Source: UBA493 sp035655435
Lineage (GTDB): Archaea > Iainarchaeota > Iainarchaeia > Iainarchaeales > Iainarchaeaceae
Length of the DNA stretch: 8,880 nt
Direction: 5' to 3'
NCBI GenBank assembly: GCA_035655435.1
Contig: DASRUN010000008.1
Span: forward strand, 1-8,880
Position numbers and translations under genes: made by a program. Under the pieces are notes generated by a model. That model was not told the origin of the DNA. It worked only from the letters and a program-made list of their open reading frames with translations, and did not search any database. Below, piece after piece: positions 1 through 6,619 of this stretch. How positions within the stretch are numbered: the first letter of the stretch is position 1; each line of letters opens with the position of its first letter.

Positions 1-245
1 CCGCCCAAAATTCCGCCCAATAGACCGGGAAAAACAACCGCAAGCAAAATAAAAAACAGTGCAACCCCGAACAAAAATATTAAAATCAGCAGGAGCAGAA
101 AACTCGGGAAAACTTTATCAATCGGATCTACAACCTTGTAAACAGGAATTTTTTGCCCCTCAAGCTGATCCAAAAAATCGTAATACTTGTCTTCCCACTT
201 ATAATAGATGTCCTTAACCTTTTGAACAATCTCATCCGTATTCAT
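1..245 (-). CDS. N-terminus of an unrecognised membrane protein (partial)
   Basis: An open reading frame starts with ATG at 245 and is still open at the left edge, giving about 81 residues. I do not recognise a family. The first ~50 residues are hydrophilic and rich in charged and aromatic residues (an EDKYYDFLDQLEG stretch around residues 18-30). A long hydrophobic run at about residues 52-80, rich in Leu, Ile, Phe and Val, should form at least one transmembrane helix, so the N-terminal part is probably cytoplasmic. There is no cleavable-signal-peptide pattern at the extreme N-terminus. An in-frame TGA five codons upstream, with no alternative start between, fixes the start. No strong ribosome binding site is visible. 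A TATA-like element lies about 55 nt upstream, and the preceding gene ends in a T-tract, so this is probably a separate transcription unit. It uses CTG leucine codons (4 of about 14), which are rare in the block next to it. Confidence 0.6.
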   Translation of the reverse strand, partial: MNTDEIVQKVKDIYYKWEDKYYDFLDQLEGQKIPVYKVVDPIDKVFPSFLLLLILIFLFGVALFFILLAVVFPGLLGGILG

Positions 246-297
246 GCCGCTCAGCCGTCAACTAAAACCAAAAATTTGCATTAATTAAAGAGTTTTC

Positions 298-307
298 TAT
301 ATAAAAA
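298..307 (-). promoter_or_regulatory. TATA-box-like element upstream of the left-edge membrane protein gene
   Basis: Read on the minus strand this is TTTTTATATA, close to the archaeal TATA consensus (TTTAWATA type). About 25 nt downstream lies a predicted transcript start near 276, which would leave a leader of roughly 30 nt before the ATG at 245. It is the only strong TATA-like element in the 129-nt gap between lplA and the membrane protein gene. The rest of that gap holds the lplA terminator and nothing else I recognise. Confidence 0.4.
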
Positions 308-357
308 CCTATAGCAAACCATCGCAAAACAGAATAACTTTCAAGACCAGCTACATC

Positions 358-365
358 AAAAAAAA
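358..365 (-). terminator. Oligo-T terminator downstream of lplA
   Basis: On the minus strand the lplA stop codon is followed after 9 nt by an uninterrupted T8 run, preceded by an AT-rich TAATA. Archaeal RNA polymerase terminates on such T-tracts without needing a hairpin, and I see no stable stem before it. It sits where the gene block should end, just before a gene with its own promoter-like element. Confidence 0.5.
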
Positions 366-374
366 TATTAACGT

Positions 375-1133
375 TCAGCGGCGAAATGTCCAACTTTCAT
401 TAGAAAATCGTTCCAATTTTATTTTCTCGGCCAAGATTTTTTCTTCGGAAGTCAATTTTCCCGTAACAAGCCGTATTTCAAAATTTTCCTCAAAACCCTT
501 TTTCATTGCGGAAGAAACCCTATCAAAAGAAACTTTTTTGCCAAGCTGCAATTCAACGGATGTTACGCGCTGTTTAATATCCTCAATCATTTTTCCGCGC
601 ATTTTTTCATCAGGAACCAAAAGCAAGGAAAACATTTTCTCCACATCAACACCCATGAGAACAGTTCCATGCTGAAGCACATTCCCGTTTCTTCTTGTTT
701 GCGCGTTTCCGGAAATTTTCTGACCATTTGAAATTATATCATTGATCGGAACAAAAGACGAATCTATTTTTAGCGTGCGCAAACCCAACACAACGGAATT
801 GCAGATTTTTTTATAAGAATCAAGAATGTTTTTTGAAACCACACCTGATTTTTCCGAACAAACAAAAGAATAGGTTAATTCGGCATCGTGGAAAACCGCT
901 CCGCCCCCCGTAATTCTTCTCACCACATCAACATCTAATTCTTTGCACCTTTCAAGGTCGACTTCCTCGCGAACACCTTGAAAATATCCAATGGAAATGG
1001 CGCTCGGTTTCCAACCGTAAAATCGCACAGTTGGTTTTTTTGTTTCATCATGGAGAGTATTGACCGCTTCATCAATCGCCATATTGGTGAAAGCGTCATT
1101 AAAATCGGTTTCGAGCAATCGCCATTCTTTCAT
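375..1133 (-). CDS. lplA: Lipoate-protein ligase A, catalytic (N-terminal) subunit
   Basis: 252 aa, biotin/lipoate protein ligase (BPL_LplA_LipB) fold, cytoplasmic. It should activate lipoate (or octanoate) with ATP and transfer the acyl-AMP to the GcvH lysine. Visible signatures: RRITGGGAVFHD at residues 73-84, matching the RRxxGGGxVxHD acyl-AMP binding loop, and NGQKISGNAQ at 136-145 with the probable catalytic Lys139, followed by a QHGTVLM segment. The protein ends where the catalytic domain ends; the accessory C-terminal domain present in E. coli LplA is missing and is encoded by the gene just upstream (lplB), as in the bipartite Thermoplasma acidophilum enzyme. Its ATG overlaps the lplB stop by 4 nt (ATGA), and a GGGGAA ribosome binding site lies inside the end of lplB, so the subunits are probably made in a coupled way. 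Last gene of the block. Chemistry is well supported; whether lipoate or octanoate is the natural substrate is open. Confidence 0.92.
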   Translation of the reverse strand: MKEWRLLETDFNDAFTNMAIDEAVNTLHDETKKPTVRFYGWKPSAISIGYFQGVREEVDLERCKELDVDVVRRITGGGAVFHDAELTYSFVCSEKSGVVSKNILDSYKKICNSVVLGLRTLKIDSSFVPINDIISNGQKISGNAQTRRNGNVLQHGTVLMGVDVEKMFSLLLVPDEKMRGKMIEDIKQRVTSVELQLGKKVSFDRVSSAMKKGFEENFEIRLVTGKLTSEEKILAEKIKLERFSNESWTFRR

Positions 1134-1417
1134 TTTGAATTCCCCTTTGCAAGTAGAACCGCATCGGCAATTCCTTCAGAGCTTATTCCGAAAGGCACGA
1201 GATTATTTTCCGCAATTGCTTTTTCAATCGCAGTCATCAACATACTTTTTTCCAATTTTTTTCCTTTCAGAGAATTTTCAATCAATTCAATTCCGTTCTC
1301 CGGATGCAAGAAAAAATCCCCGGTAATTCTGACAGAAACAATTTTTTCTGAATTGAATTCAAGAGAAATTTTCACTAATTTTCCGTTGGGAATTTTGTAA
1401 ACAGATTTTGAATTCAT
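1130..1417 (-). CDS. lplB: Lipoate-protein ligase accessory C-terminal domain subunit
   Basis: 95 aa stand-alone version of the small C-terminal domain of lipoate-protein ligases. The N-terminal stretch with IPNGKLVKI (about residues 9-17), the ITGDFFLHPE strand-turn around 31-40 and the following helix (IELIENSLKG) fit the family pattern in which this domain closes over the catalytic domain. In Thermoplasma acidophilum the equivalent LplB is required for formation of lipoyl-AMP by LplA, so a complex with the downstream product is expected. The start ATG shares one base with the lipA stop (TAATG), and its stop overlaps the lplA start by 4 nt, which places it firmly between lipA and lplA in one transcript. 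There is an AGTGAT ribosome-binding-like element shortly upstream. No catalytic residues are expected in this subunit. Confidence 0.85.
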   Translation of the reverse strand: MNSKSVYKIPNGKLVKISLEFNSEKIVSVRITGDFFLHPENGIELIENSLKGKKLEKSMLMTAIEKAIAENNLVPFGISSEGIADAVLLAKGNSK

Positions 1418-2340
1418 TATAAATCACTTTTTGCAATAACACTTTTTATAAAAAATTCTCCGGCTTTATAACTGCTTCGCACAAAAGGCCCGGAAGCACA
1501 ATACAAAAAGCCTTTTGCAAGCGCCTGCTTTTCAAACCACGCGAATTTCTGCGGCGCAATAAATTCATTTACATTCAAATGTTTTTTTGTGGGCTGTAAA
1601 TACTGGCCTAATGTAAGAAACGAAACTCCGACTTTGCGAAGATCATCCATTGCAAGCAAAACTTCCTCATCCATTTCCCCAAGACCAAGCATCAATGCGG
1701 ATTTAGTAAATGTTTTTGGGGAAATTTTTTTAATATAATTCAAAACCGCCAGACTTTGCCTGTATGTCGCACGTCTATCTCTAACTTTTGGAGTAAGCCG
1801 TTCCACGGTTTCCAAATTATGCCCTATTACTTCCGCACCACTTTCAATAATTGTATTAAGGCATATTTCGTCTCCTCTAAAATCAGGAATGAGCAATTCC
1901 ACGATAAGATTTGGATTATTTTTTTTCACCTCAACAATACACTCCTTGAAATGGACTGATCCTTGATCAGGAAGATCGTCGCGATCAACGGAAGTTATCA
2001 CCGCATAAGTAAGGTCAAATGCATTTACTGCTTTTGAAAGATTTTTAGGTTCATTCGGATCAAGAGGATTTGGTTTTGCGGATGTTTTTACAGAACAGAA
2101 CTTACACCCGCGTGTACAAGTATCTCCCATAACCATGAATGTTGCTGTTCCGGTTGACCAACACTCATGAATATTTGGGCATTTTGCTTCTTCACAAACA
2201 GTGTTGAGGTTAAGTGTGTCAAGTGTTTCGCGAATTTTTGAATAATTTTTTATTCCATAACCTGAGGGGAGTTTTATTTTCAACCAATCCGGTTTTCTCA
2301 CAGTAATTTGAGAGGAACCATTTTCCATTTCAATGCGCAT
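1417..2340 (-). CDS. lipA: Lipoyl synthase (radical SAM)
   Basis: 307 aa, the normal length for LipA. It inserts two sulfur atoms at C6 and C8 of a protein-bound octanoyl chain, here presumably on GcvH. All cluster ligands are visible: the auxiliary-cluster motif CxxxxCxxxxxC (Cys49, Cys54, Cys60, followed by W), the radical SAM motif CTRGCKFC (Cys75, Cys79, Cys82), and the C-terminal RSSY (residues 288-291) that supplies the serine ligand of the auxiliary cluster. The protein begins 9 nt after the gcvPB stop. The ATG at 2340 has no clear ribosome binding site; an in-frame ATG at residue 5 is an alternative start, neither strongly favoured. This is canonical LipA, not the two-protein LipS1/LipS2 synthase described in Thermococcus and some sulfur oxidisers. 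Confidence 0.97.
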   Translation of the reverse strand: MRIEMENGSSQITVRKPDWLKIKLPSGYGIKNYSKIRETLDTLNLNTVCEEAKCPNIHECWSTGTATFMVMGDTCTRGCKFCSVKTSAKPNPLDPNEPKNLSKAVNAFDLTYAVITSVDRDDLPDQGSVHFKECIVEVKKNNPNLIVELLIPDFRGDEICLNTIIESGAEVIGHNLETVERLTPKVRDRRATYRQSLAVLNYIKKISPKTFTKSALMLGLGEMDEEVLLAMDDLRKVGVSFLTLGQYLQPTKKHLNVNEFIAPQKFAWFEKQALAKGFLYCASGPFVRSSYKAGEFFIKSVIAKSDL

Positions 2341-2349
2341 AAAAATAAT

Positions 2350-3780
2350 TCAATTTTTTGTCCACTTGAGATCGGGTTGTCTTGCCGCACGAACCGCATC
2401 CAAACGCCCGACAATTGTATTGTGCGGCGCGCCTTTCACCAATTCAGGGGTTTCTTTTGCTTCGATTGCAATCTTTTTCATTAACTCAATAAACTCATCC
2501 AAAGTTTCCTTAGGTTCGGTTTCGGTTGGCTCAATCATAATGGCTCCATGAACAATAAGCGGGAAATAAACCGTCGGAGAATGTATTCCATAATCAAGAA
2601 GCCTTTTTGCAACATCCATAGATGTAACGCCGTTTGCAAGATTTTTGTCACTCAAAATAAATTCATGCATGCAAATTCTATTGTAAGGAAGATCGTAAGT
2701 ATCCATGAGCGAAACACGAATATAATTTGCATTCAAAACCGCATTTTCGGCTATTCCGCGCAAACCCTCCGCCCCAAGACCCTTGATGTAAGTGTAAGCT
2801 CTTACAAGAACACCGAAGTTTCCGTAAAAAGAACGCATTTTCCCAATTGATTTGTCGCCGTGATAATCAAAAAAATAATGTTCGCCTTTTTTTTCGACAA
2901 AAGGTCGCGGCAAAAACTGAACAAGTTCTTTCGTAACTCCTACAGGACCGGAACCGGGACCTCCGCCTCCATGCGGAGTTGAAAATGTTTTGTGAAGATT
3001 AATATGCATTATATCATAACCCTGATGCCCTGGTTTTGAAACACCGACCAATGCATTGAAGTTTGCACCGTCGCAATAAACCAATCCTCCTCTATTGTGG
3101 ACAATTGCACAAATTTCCTCAATGTTCGGGTCAAACAATCCAAGGGTGTTCGGATTTGTTAACATCAAGCCGGCAACTTCTTCATTCATTTTTTCGCGAA
3201 GATCATTAAGATCAACGTTTCCATTTGCATCGCTTTTAACTTCAATTGATTCAAAACCGCAGAGAACACACGAAGCCGGATTTGTTCCGTGCGAAGAATC
3301 CGCAACAAGCATTTTTGGCCTGTTTTCTCTTTTCTCCTCAAAATATTTTTGTATAATTATAATTCCGGTTAATTCTCCATGAGCACCTGCTGCCGGTTGG
3401 AGAGTTACTCTTTCAAAACCGCTTATTTCACACAAAAGTTTTTCAAGTTCATACATTAATTGCAAAGCCCCTTGCGAAATTTCTTCTCCTTGTAAAGGAT
3501 GCGCAAATGCAAAACCCGCGAGCTTCGCCATTTCCTCATTAACCTTTGGATTGTACTTCATTGTACAGCTTCCCAATGGATAAAATCCAGAGTCAACACC
3601 GTAATTCAGCGTGCTCATTTTTGTGAAATGTCTAACAACATTGACTTCGCTTAATTCCGGAAGGTTTAATTCATCCCTCAAAAATTCTTGGGAAAGAATT
3701 CCTTGCTTTTCCGGAACATCAAGATTTGGGAGATGAATTCCTTTTCTTCCCTCAGAACCTTTCTCAAAAATAACTTTCAT
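2350..3780 (-). CDS. gcvPB: Glycine dehydrogenase (decarboxylating) subunit 2, PLP-bearing half of P-protein
   Basis: 476 aa, the C-terminal half of the P-protein in organisms with the split alpha2beta2 form. It binds pyridoxal phosphate, decarboxylates glycine and transfers the aminomethyl group to lipoyl-GcvH. The PLP-lysine motif NLHKTFSTPHGGGG is at residues 261-274, with Lys264 the expected Schiff-base lysine. SSHGTNPAS (162-170), FYPLGSCTMKYNP (66-78) and LQPAAGAHGE (127-136) are other conserved family segments. All catalytic regions look intact. The ATG overlaps the gcvPA stop by 4 nt (ATGA), and GAGGGA at 3786-3791, 5 nt upstream, is a good ribosome binding site, so equimolar coupled synthesis with gcvPA is likely. 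Assignment is firm. Confidence 0.97.
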   Translation of the reverse strand: MKVIFEKGSEGRKGIHLPNLDVPEKQGILSQEFLRDELNLPELSEVNVVRHFTKMSTLNYGVDSGFYPLGSCTMKYNPKVNEEMAKLAGFAFAHPLQGEEISQGALQLMYELEKLLCEISGFERVTLQPAAGAHGELTGIIIIQKYFEEKRENRPKMLVADSSHGTNPASCVLCGFESIEVKSDANGNVDLNDLREKMNEEVAGLMLTNPNTLGLFDPNIEEICAIVHNRGGLVYCDGANFNALVGVSKPGHQGYDIMHINLHKTFSTPHGGGGPGSGPVGVTKELVQFLPRPFVEKKGEHYFFDYHGDKSIGKMRSFYGNFGVLVRAYTYIKGLGAEGLRGIAENAVLNANYIRVSLMDTYDLPYNRICMHEFILSDKNLANGVTSMDVAKRLLDYGIHSPTVYFPLIVHGAIMIEPTETEPKETLDEFIELMKKIAIEAKETPELVKGAPHNTIVGRLDAVRAARQPDLKWTKN

Positions 3781-5117
3781 TTCAATCCCTCGAGAACATT
3801 TACAAAAGAATCAATTTGCTCTTTTGAATTCATTTCCGTTACACAAAACACCAAATGGTTTTTTAGCTCAGGAAAATCTTTTCCAAGATCGTAACCAGGA
3901 ACAATTTTTTTTGCAAGCAACTCCTCTCTTGCCTTTTTCGAATCAGGAACTTTTACAACAAACTCGTTGAAAAAAGGCGAATCAAAAGCGAGGTCGCAAT
4001 TATTTGTATTTGAAATTTTTTCCGCGGCATAATGTGCTTTTTGGAGGTTGAGATTAGCCATTTCAATCAACCCATTTTTTCCGAGCAGAGATAAGTGAAC
4101 AGTTGCCATGAGTGCAAACAAACCCTGGTTTGTGCAAATGTTTGAGAATGCTTTTTCGCGCCTGATGTGCTGTTCGCGCGCCTGCAAAGTCATGATGAAA
4201 CCTTCTCTTCCTTTTGCATCAAGAGTTTTTCCTACAATTCTGCCCGGCATAACCCTAACAAATTTTTCATTAATAGCGAGGAAACCAACAGCCGGTCCGC
4301 CAAAACTCATTGGAATTCCAAATGCCTGACCTTCTCCGCAAACAATGTCCGCACCAAGCGAACCCGGAGATTTAAGGAGCGCGAGCGAGACAGGTTCGGT
4401 AATACTTACAATTGCAAGTGCGCCTTTTTCATGAGTAGCATCAATTATTTCCTTCAAGTTTTCGATGCAACCAAAAAAATTCGGATTTTGCACTATAACA
4501 CAGGCTGTGTTTTCGCTCAAATTTTTTTTCAATTCTGAAAGTGAAAGCAAACCATTCTCATATCCTATTTCCTTCAAAACCAAAGAGTTTGCCTTTGCAT
4601 AAGTTTTGACAACACTTTTGTATTGCGGATTGAGCGATTTAGCAACAAGAACTTCTTTTCTCTTTGTGGAAAACTTTGCCATGATCATTGAATCCGCGGT
4701 TGCGCACGCACCATCATAAACAGAAGCATTGGAAATATCCATTCCGGTTAATTCGCAGATCATTGTTTGCCACTCATAAATAATCTGTAAATTCCCTTGG
4801 GAAATTTCAGGTTGATAAGGAGTGTATGCTGTATAAAATTCGCTTCTCAAAGCAAGATGAGGAACCGCGCTCGGAATAAAGTGATGATACATTCCCGCGC
4901 CGAGAAAATAAGTATACTCCGAAGCATTCACATTCTTTTTACTTAACCCGGAAACAAGTTTTATTAAATCAGATTCCGACATTGCGGAATTAACATTTAA
5001 GTGCTTTCTCAAAAAAAGACTTTGAGGAATGTCTTTGAAAAGTTCTTCCACAGATTTTACGCCGATTTTTTCCAGCATCTCTGCTTTTTCCTGCTTTGTG
5101 GTGGAAACATAATCCAT
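3777..5117 (-). CDS. gcvPA: Glycine dehydrogenase (decarboxylating) subunit 1, N-terminal half of P-protein
   Basis: 446 aa, the usual size for the alpha-type subunit of the split P-protein. It has the PLP-transferase fold but does not carry the PLP lysine; it pairs with GcvPB to form the active decarboxylase. Conserved segments include FLGAGMYHHFIPSAVPHL (71-88), YTAYTPYQPEISQGNLQ (95-111), VYDGACATADS (133-143) and the GEGQAFGIPMSFGGP motif in the second half. Start ATG at 5117 lies 13 nt after the gcvH stop, with a weak GTGA ribosome-binding element a few nt upstream. The stop overlaps gcvPB by 4 nt. Split P-proteins are typical of archaea and many Gram-positive or thermophilic bacteria, so this alone does not fix the domain of life. 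Confidence 0.96.
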   Translation of the reverse strand: MDYVSTTKQEKAEMLEKIGVKSVEELFKDIPQSLFLRKHLNVNSAMSESDLIKLVSGLSKKNVNASEYTYFLGAGMYHHFIPSAVPHLALRSEFYTAYTPYQPEISQGNLQIIYEWQTMICELTGMDISNASVYDGACATADSMIMAKFSTKRKEVLVAKSLNPQYKSVVKTYAKANSLVLKEIGYENGLLSLSELKKNLSENTACVIVQNPNFFGCIENLKEIIDATHEKGALAIVSITEPVSLALLKSPGSLGADIVCGEGQAFGIPMSFGGPAVGFLAINEKFVRVMPGRIVGKTLDAKGREGFIMTLQAREQHIRREKAFSNICTNQGLFALMATVHLSLLGKNGLIEMANLNLQKAHYAAEKISNTNNCDLAFDSPFFNEFVVKVPDSKKAREELLAKKIVPGYDLGKDFPELKNHLVFCVTEMNSKEQIDSFVNVLEGLK

Positions 5118-5130
5118 ATTTTGTCACTTT

Positions 5131-5529
5131 TTAATGCGAAGACTTTTTCAGATATTCATCATACTCATGCGCACTCATCAAATTGTCAAGTTCTTTTTCA
5201 TCTTTCACTTTTATTTTTGCAATCCACCCAATGCCAAAAGCATCATTGTTGATTTTTTCAGGAGCGTCAGGCAAAGAAGAATTAACCTCGATAATTTCTC
5301 CTGAAACAGGAGCATAAACATCACTCACACTTTTTACGGACTCCAAAACAGCAAAAGCTTTGAACTGCTGTGCGTGTTTTCCTATTTCCGGAAGTTCTAC
5401 AAAAACAATATCGGTTAATGCGTGCTGGGCATAATCAGTTATCCCCATAGTTGCAATCCCATTTTCGATTTTAACCCATTCGTGTTCCTTTGTGTACTTT
5501 CTATCGTGCGGATTCAATTCAAACACCAT
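5131..5529 (-). CDS. gcvH: Glycine cleavage system H protein (lipoyl carrier)
   Basis: 132 aa, the normal length of GcvH. It carries the lipoyl arm that shuttles the aminomethyl intermediate between P- and T-proteins and is then reoxidised by an L-protein. The lipoylation motif is ESVKSVSD, with Lys66 the modified residue, followed by the usual VYAPVSGEIIEVN strand. The N-terminus has the family signature KYTKEHEWV (11-19). It is the obvious target of the lipA/lplB/lplA products in the same block. The ATG overlaps the gcvT stop by 11 nt, consistent with coupled translation; the ribosome binding site is weak, and the adjacent GTG (second codon) is a possible alternative start. It is the only lipoyl-domain protein in the window. 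Confidence 0.97.
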   Translation of the reverse strand: MVFELNPHDRKYTKEHEWVKIENGIATMGITDYAQHALTDIVFVELPEIGKHAQQFKAFAVLESVKSVSDVYAPVSGEIIEVNSSLPDAPEKINNDAFGIGWIAKIKVKDEKELDNLMSAHEYDEYLKKSSH

Positions 5530-6619
5530 CAGTTTTTTTGTAAAACGGTAGCTTCACAATTTTTGCCATGCAAAGCTTGTCCCTTATCTGAATCTCGATC
5601 TCTTCCCCCACGGAAGCGTGCTCAGACTTAATATAAGACAAACCCAACGCTTTTTTTAATGTTGGGCTCATTGTTCCCGAGGTTACATAACCTATTTCTT
5701 CACCGTTTTTGAACACTTTGTAAGGGTTCCTCGCAATCCCTCTATCAACCATTTCAAACCCTACAAGCTTGCTCGGAACACCTTTCTCTTTTTGAGCCAA
5801 AATGGCTTCCTTTCCTATAAAATCCTTTTCAAAATCGCACACCCAAGCATAACGTGCTTCAAGAGGTGTTTTGTTTTCATCCATTTCATGGCCATAAAGA
5901 TTCATTGCGCACTCCAATCTAAGGGTGTCGCGCGCGCCCAAACCTATTGGCTTAATTCCGTCTTCTTTTCCTAATTCCAAAAGTTTATCCCAAACTTCTG
6001 AAGCTGCATTCCAAGGAAAATAAATTTCATAACCCAATTCGCCAGTGTAACCTGATTGTGAAATAATTCCCGGAAAACCAATAAGATTCCCTTCTTTAAA
6101 AGTGTAGAAACTCAATTCATTCAAATCAAAATCCGTAATTTGCTGCAAAATTTTTTTGGAGTTCGGCCCTTGAATATCAAGCTTTGCAAATTCGCGTGAA
6201 GAGTTTGTCACTTTAACGTGAAATTTTTCGTGCTTTGCAATTTTTTTGCACCACTCAAAATCAGGAATTTCATTTGATGCATTAACAACAAGCATGAATT
6301 TTTTACCATTGAATTTGTAAATCGTTAGATCATCTATAATTCCGCCTTTCTCATTGCACATTACCGCGAGCGCAATTTTTCCATTTTTTATTTTTGAAAT
6401 ATCTCTGCTTGTAACTTTTTGCAATAAATCAAAAGCCTGCTCTCCTTCAACAAAAATTTCCCCCATGTGGCAAATATCAAATAACCCGCACGCATTTCTC
6501 GTGGCATTGTGTTCCTCAATCACATTTGTGTATTGAACCGGCATGTCCCAACCGCCAAAATCAACTATTGTCGCGCCCAACTTTTTGTGGTTTTCCAGCA
6601 ACGGAGTTTTAAGACCCAT
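5519..6619 (-). CDS. gcvT: Aminomethyltransferase (glycine cleavage T protein)
   Basis: 366 aa, standard length for GcvT. It accepts the aminomethyl group from GcvH, releases ammonia and gives a methylene-tetrahydropterin. The N-terminus reads TPLLENHKKLGA...FGGWDMPVQY (5-30) as in the family. GGIIDDLTIYK (92-102) contains the aspartate region that binds and activates the folate. SGYTGELGYEIY (189-200) and LGARDTLRLECAMNLYGHE (227-245) are further hallmarks. The pterin could be tetrahydrofolate or an archaeal tetrahydromethanopterin-type cofactor; the sequence does not decide. A clear ribosome binding site, GAGGT at 6626-6630, lies 6 nt before the ATG inside the end of the preceding flavoprotein gene, and the two reading frames overlap by 11 nt. 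Confidence 0.97.
   Translation of the reverse strand: MGLKTPLLENHKKLGATIVDFGGWDMPVQYTNVIEEHNATRNACGLFDICHMGEIFVEGEQAFDLLQKVTSRDISKIKNGKIALAVMCNEKGGIIDDLTIYKFNGKKFMLVVNASNEIPDFEWCKKIAKHEKFHVKVTNSSREFAKLDIQGPNSKKILQQITDFDLNELSFYTFKEGNLIGFPGIISQSGYTGELGYEIYFPWNAASEVWDKLLELGKEDGIKPIGLGARDTLRLECAMNLYGHEMDENKTPLEARYAWVCDFEKDFIGKEAILAQKEKGVPSKLVGFEMVDRGIARNPYKVFKNGEEIGYVTSGTMSPTLKKALGLSYIKSEHASVGEEIEIQIRDKLCMAKIVKLPFYKKTDGV

Noticed and set aside
297..314. CTATA/TATAG inverted repeat around the left promoter, a possible operator.
   Set aside because: Five-base arms in AT-rich DNA overlapping the TATA box are easily explained by chance.
978..1400. Open frame of 140 codons on the plus strand opposite lplA/lplB.
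   Set aside because: Antisense shadow of two genes with clear family motifs; its composition (Phe, Ser, Ile rich) is what reversed AT-rich coding sequence gives.
4167..4538. Open frame of 123 codons on the plus strand opposite gcvPA.
   Set aside because: Antisense to conserved gcvPA sequence, with no recognisable domain or ribosome binding site.
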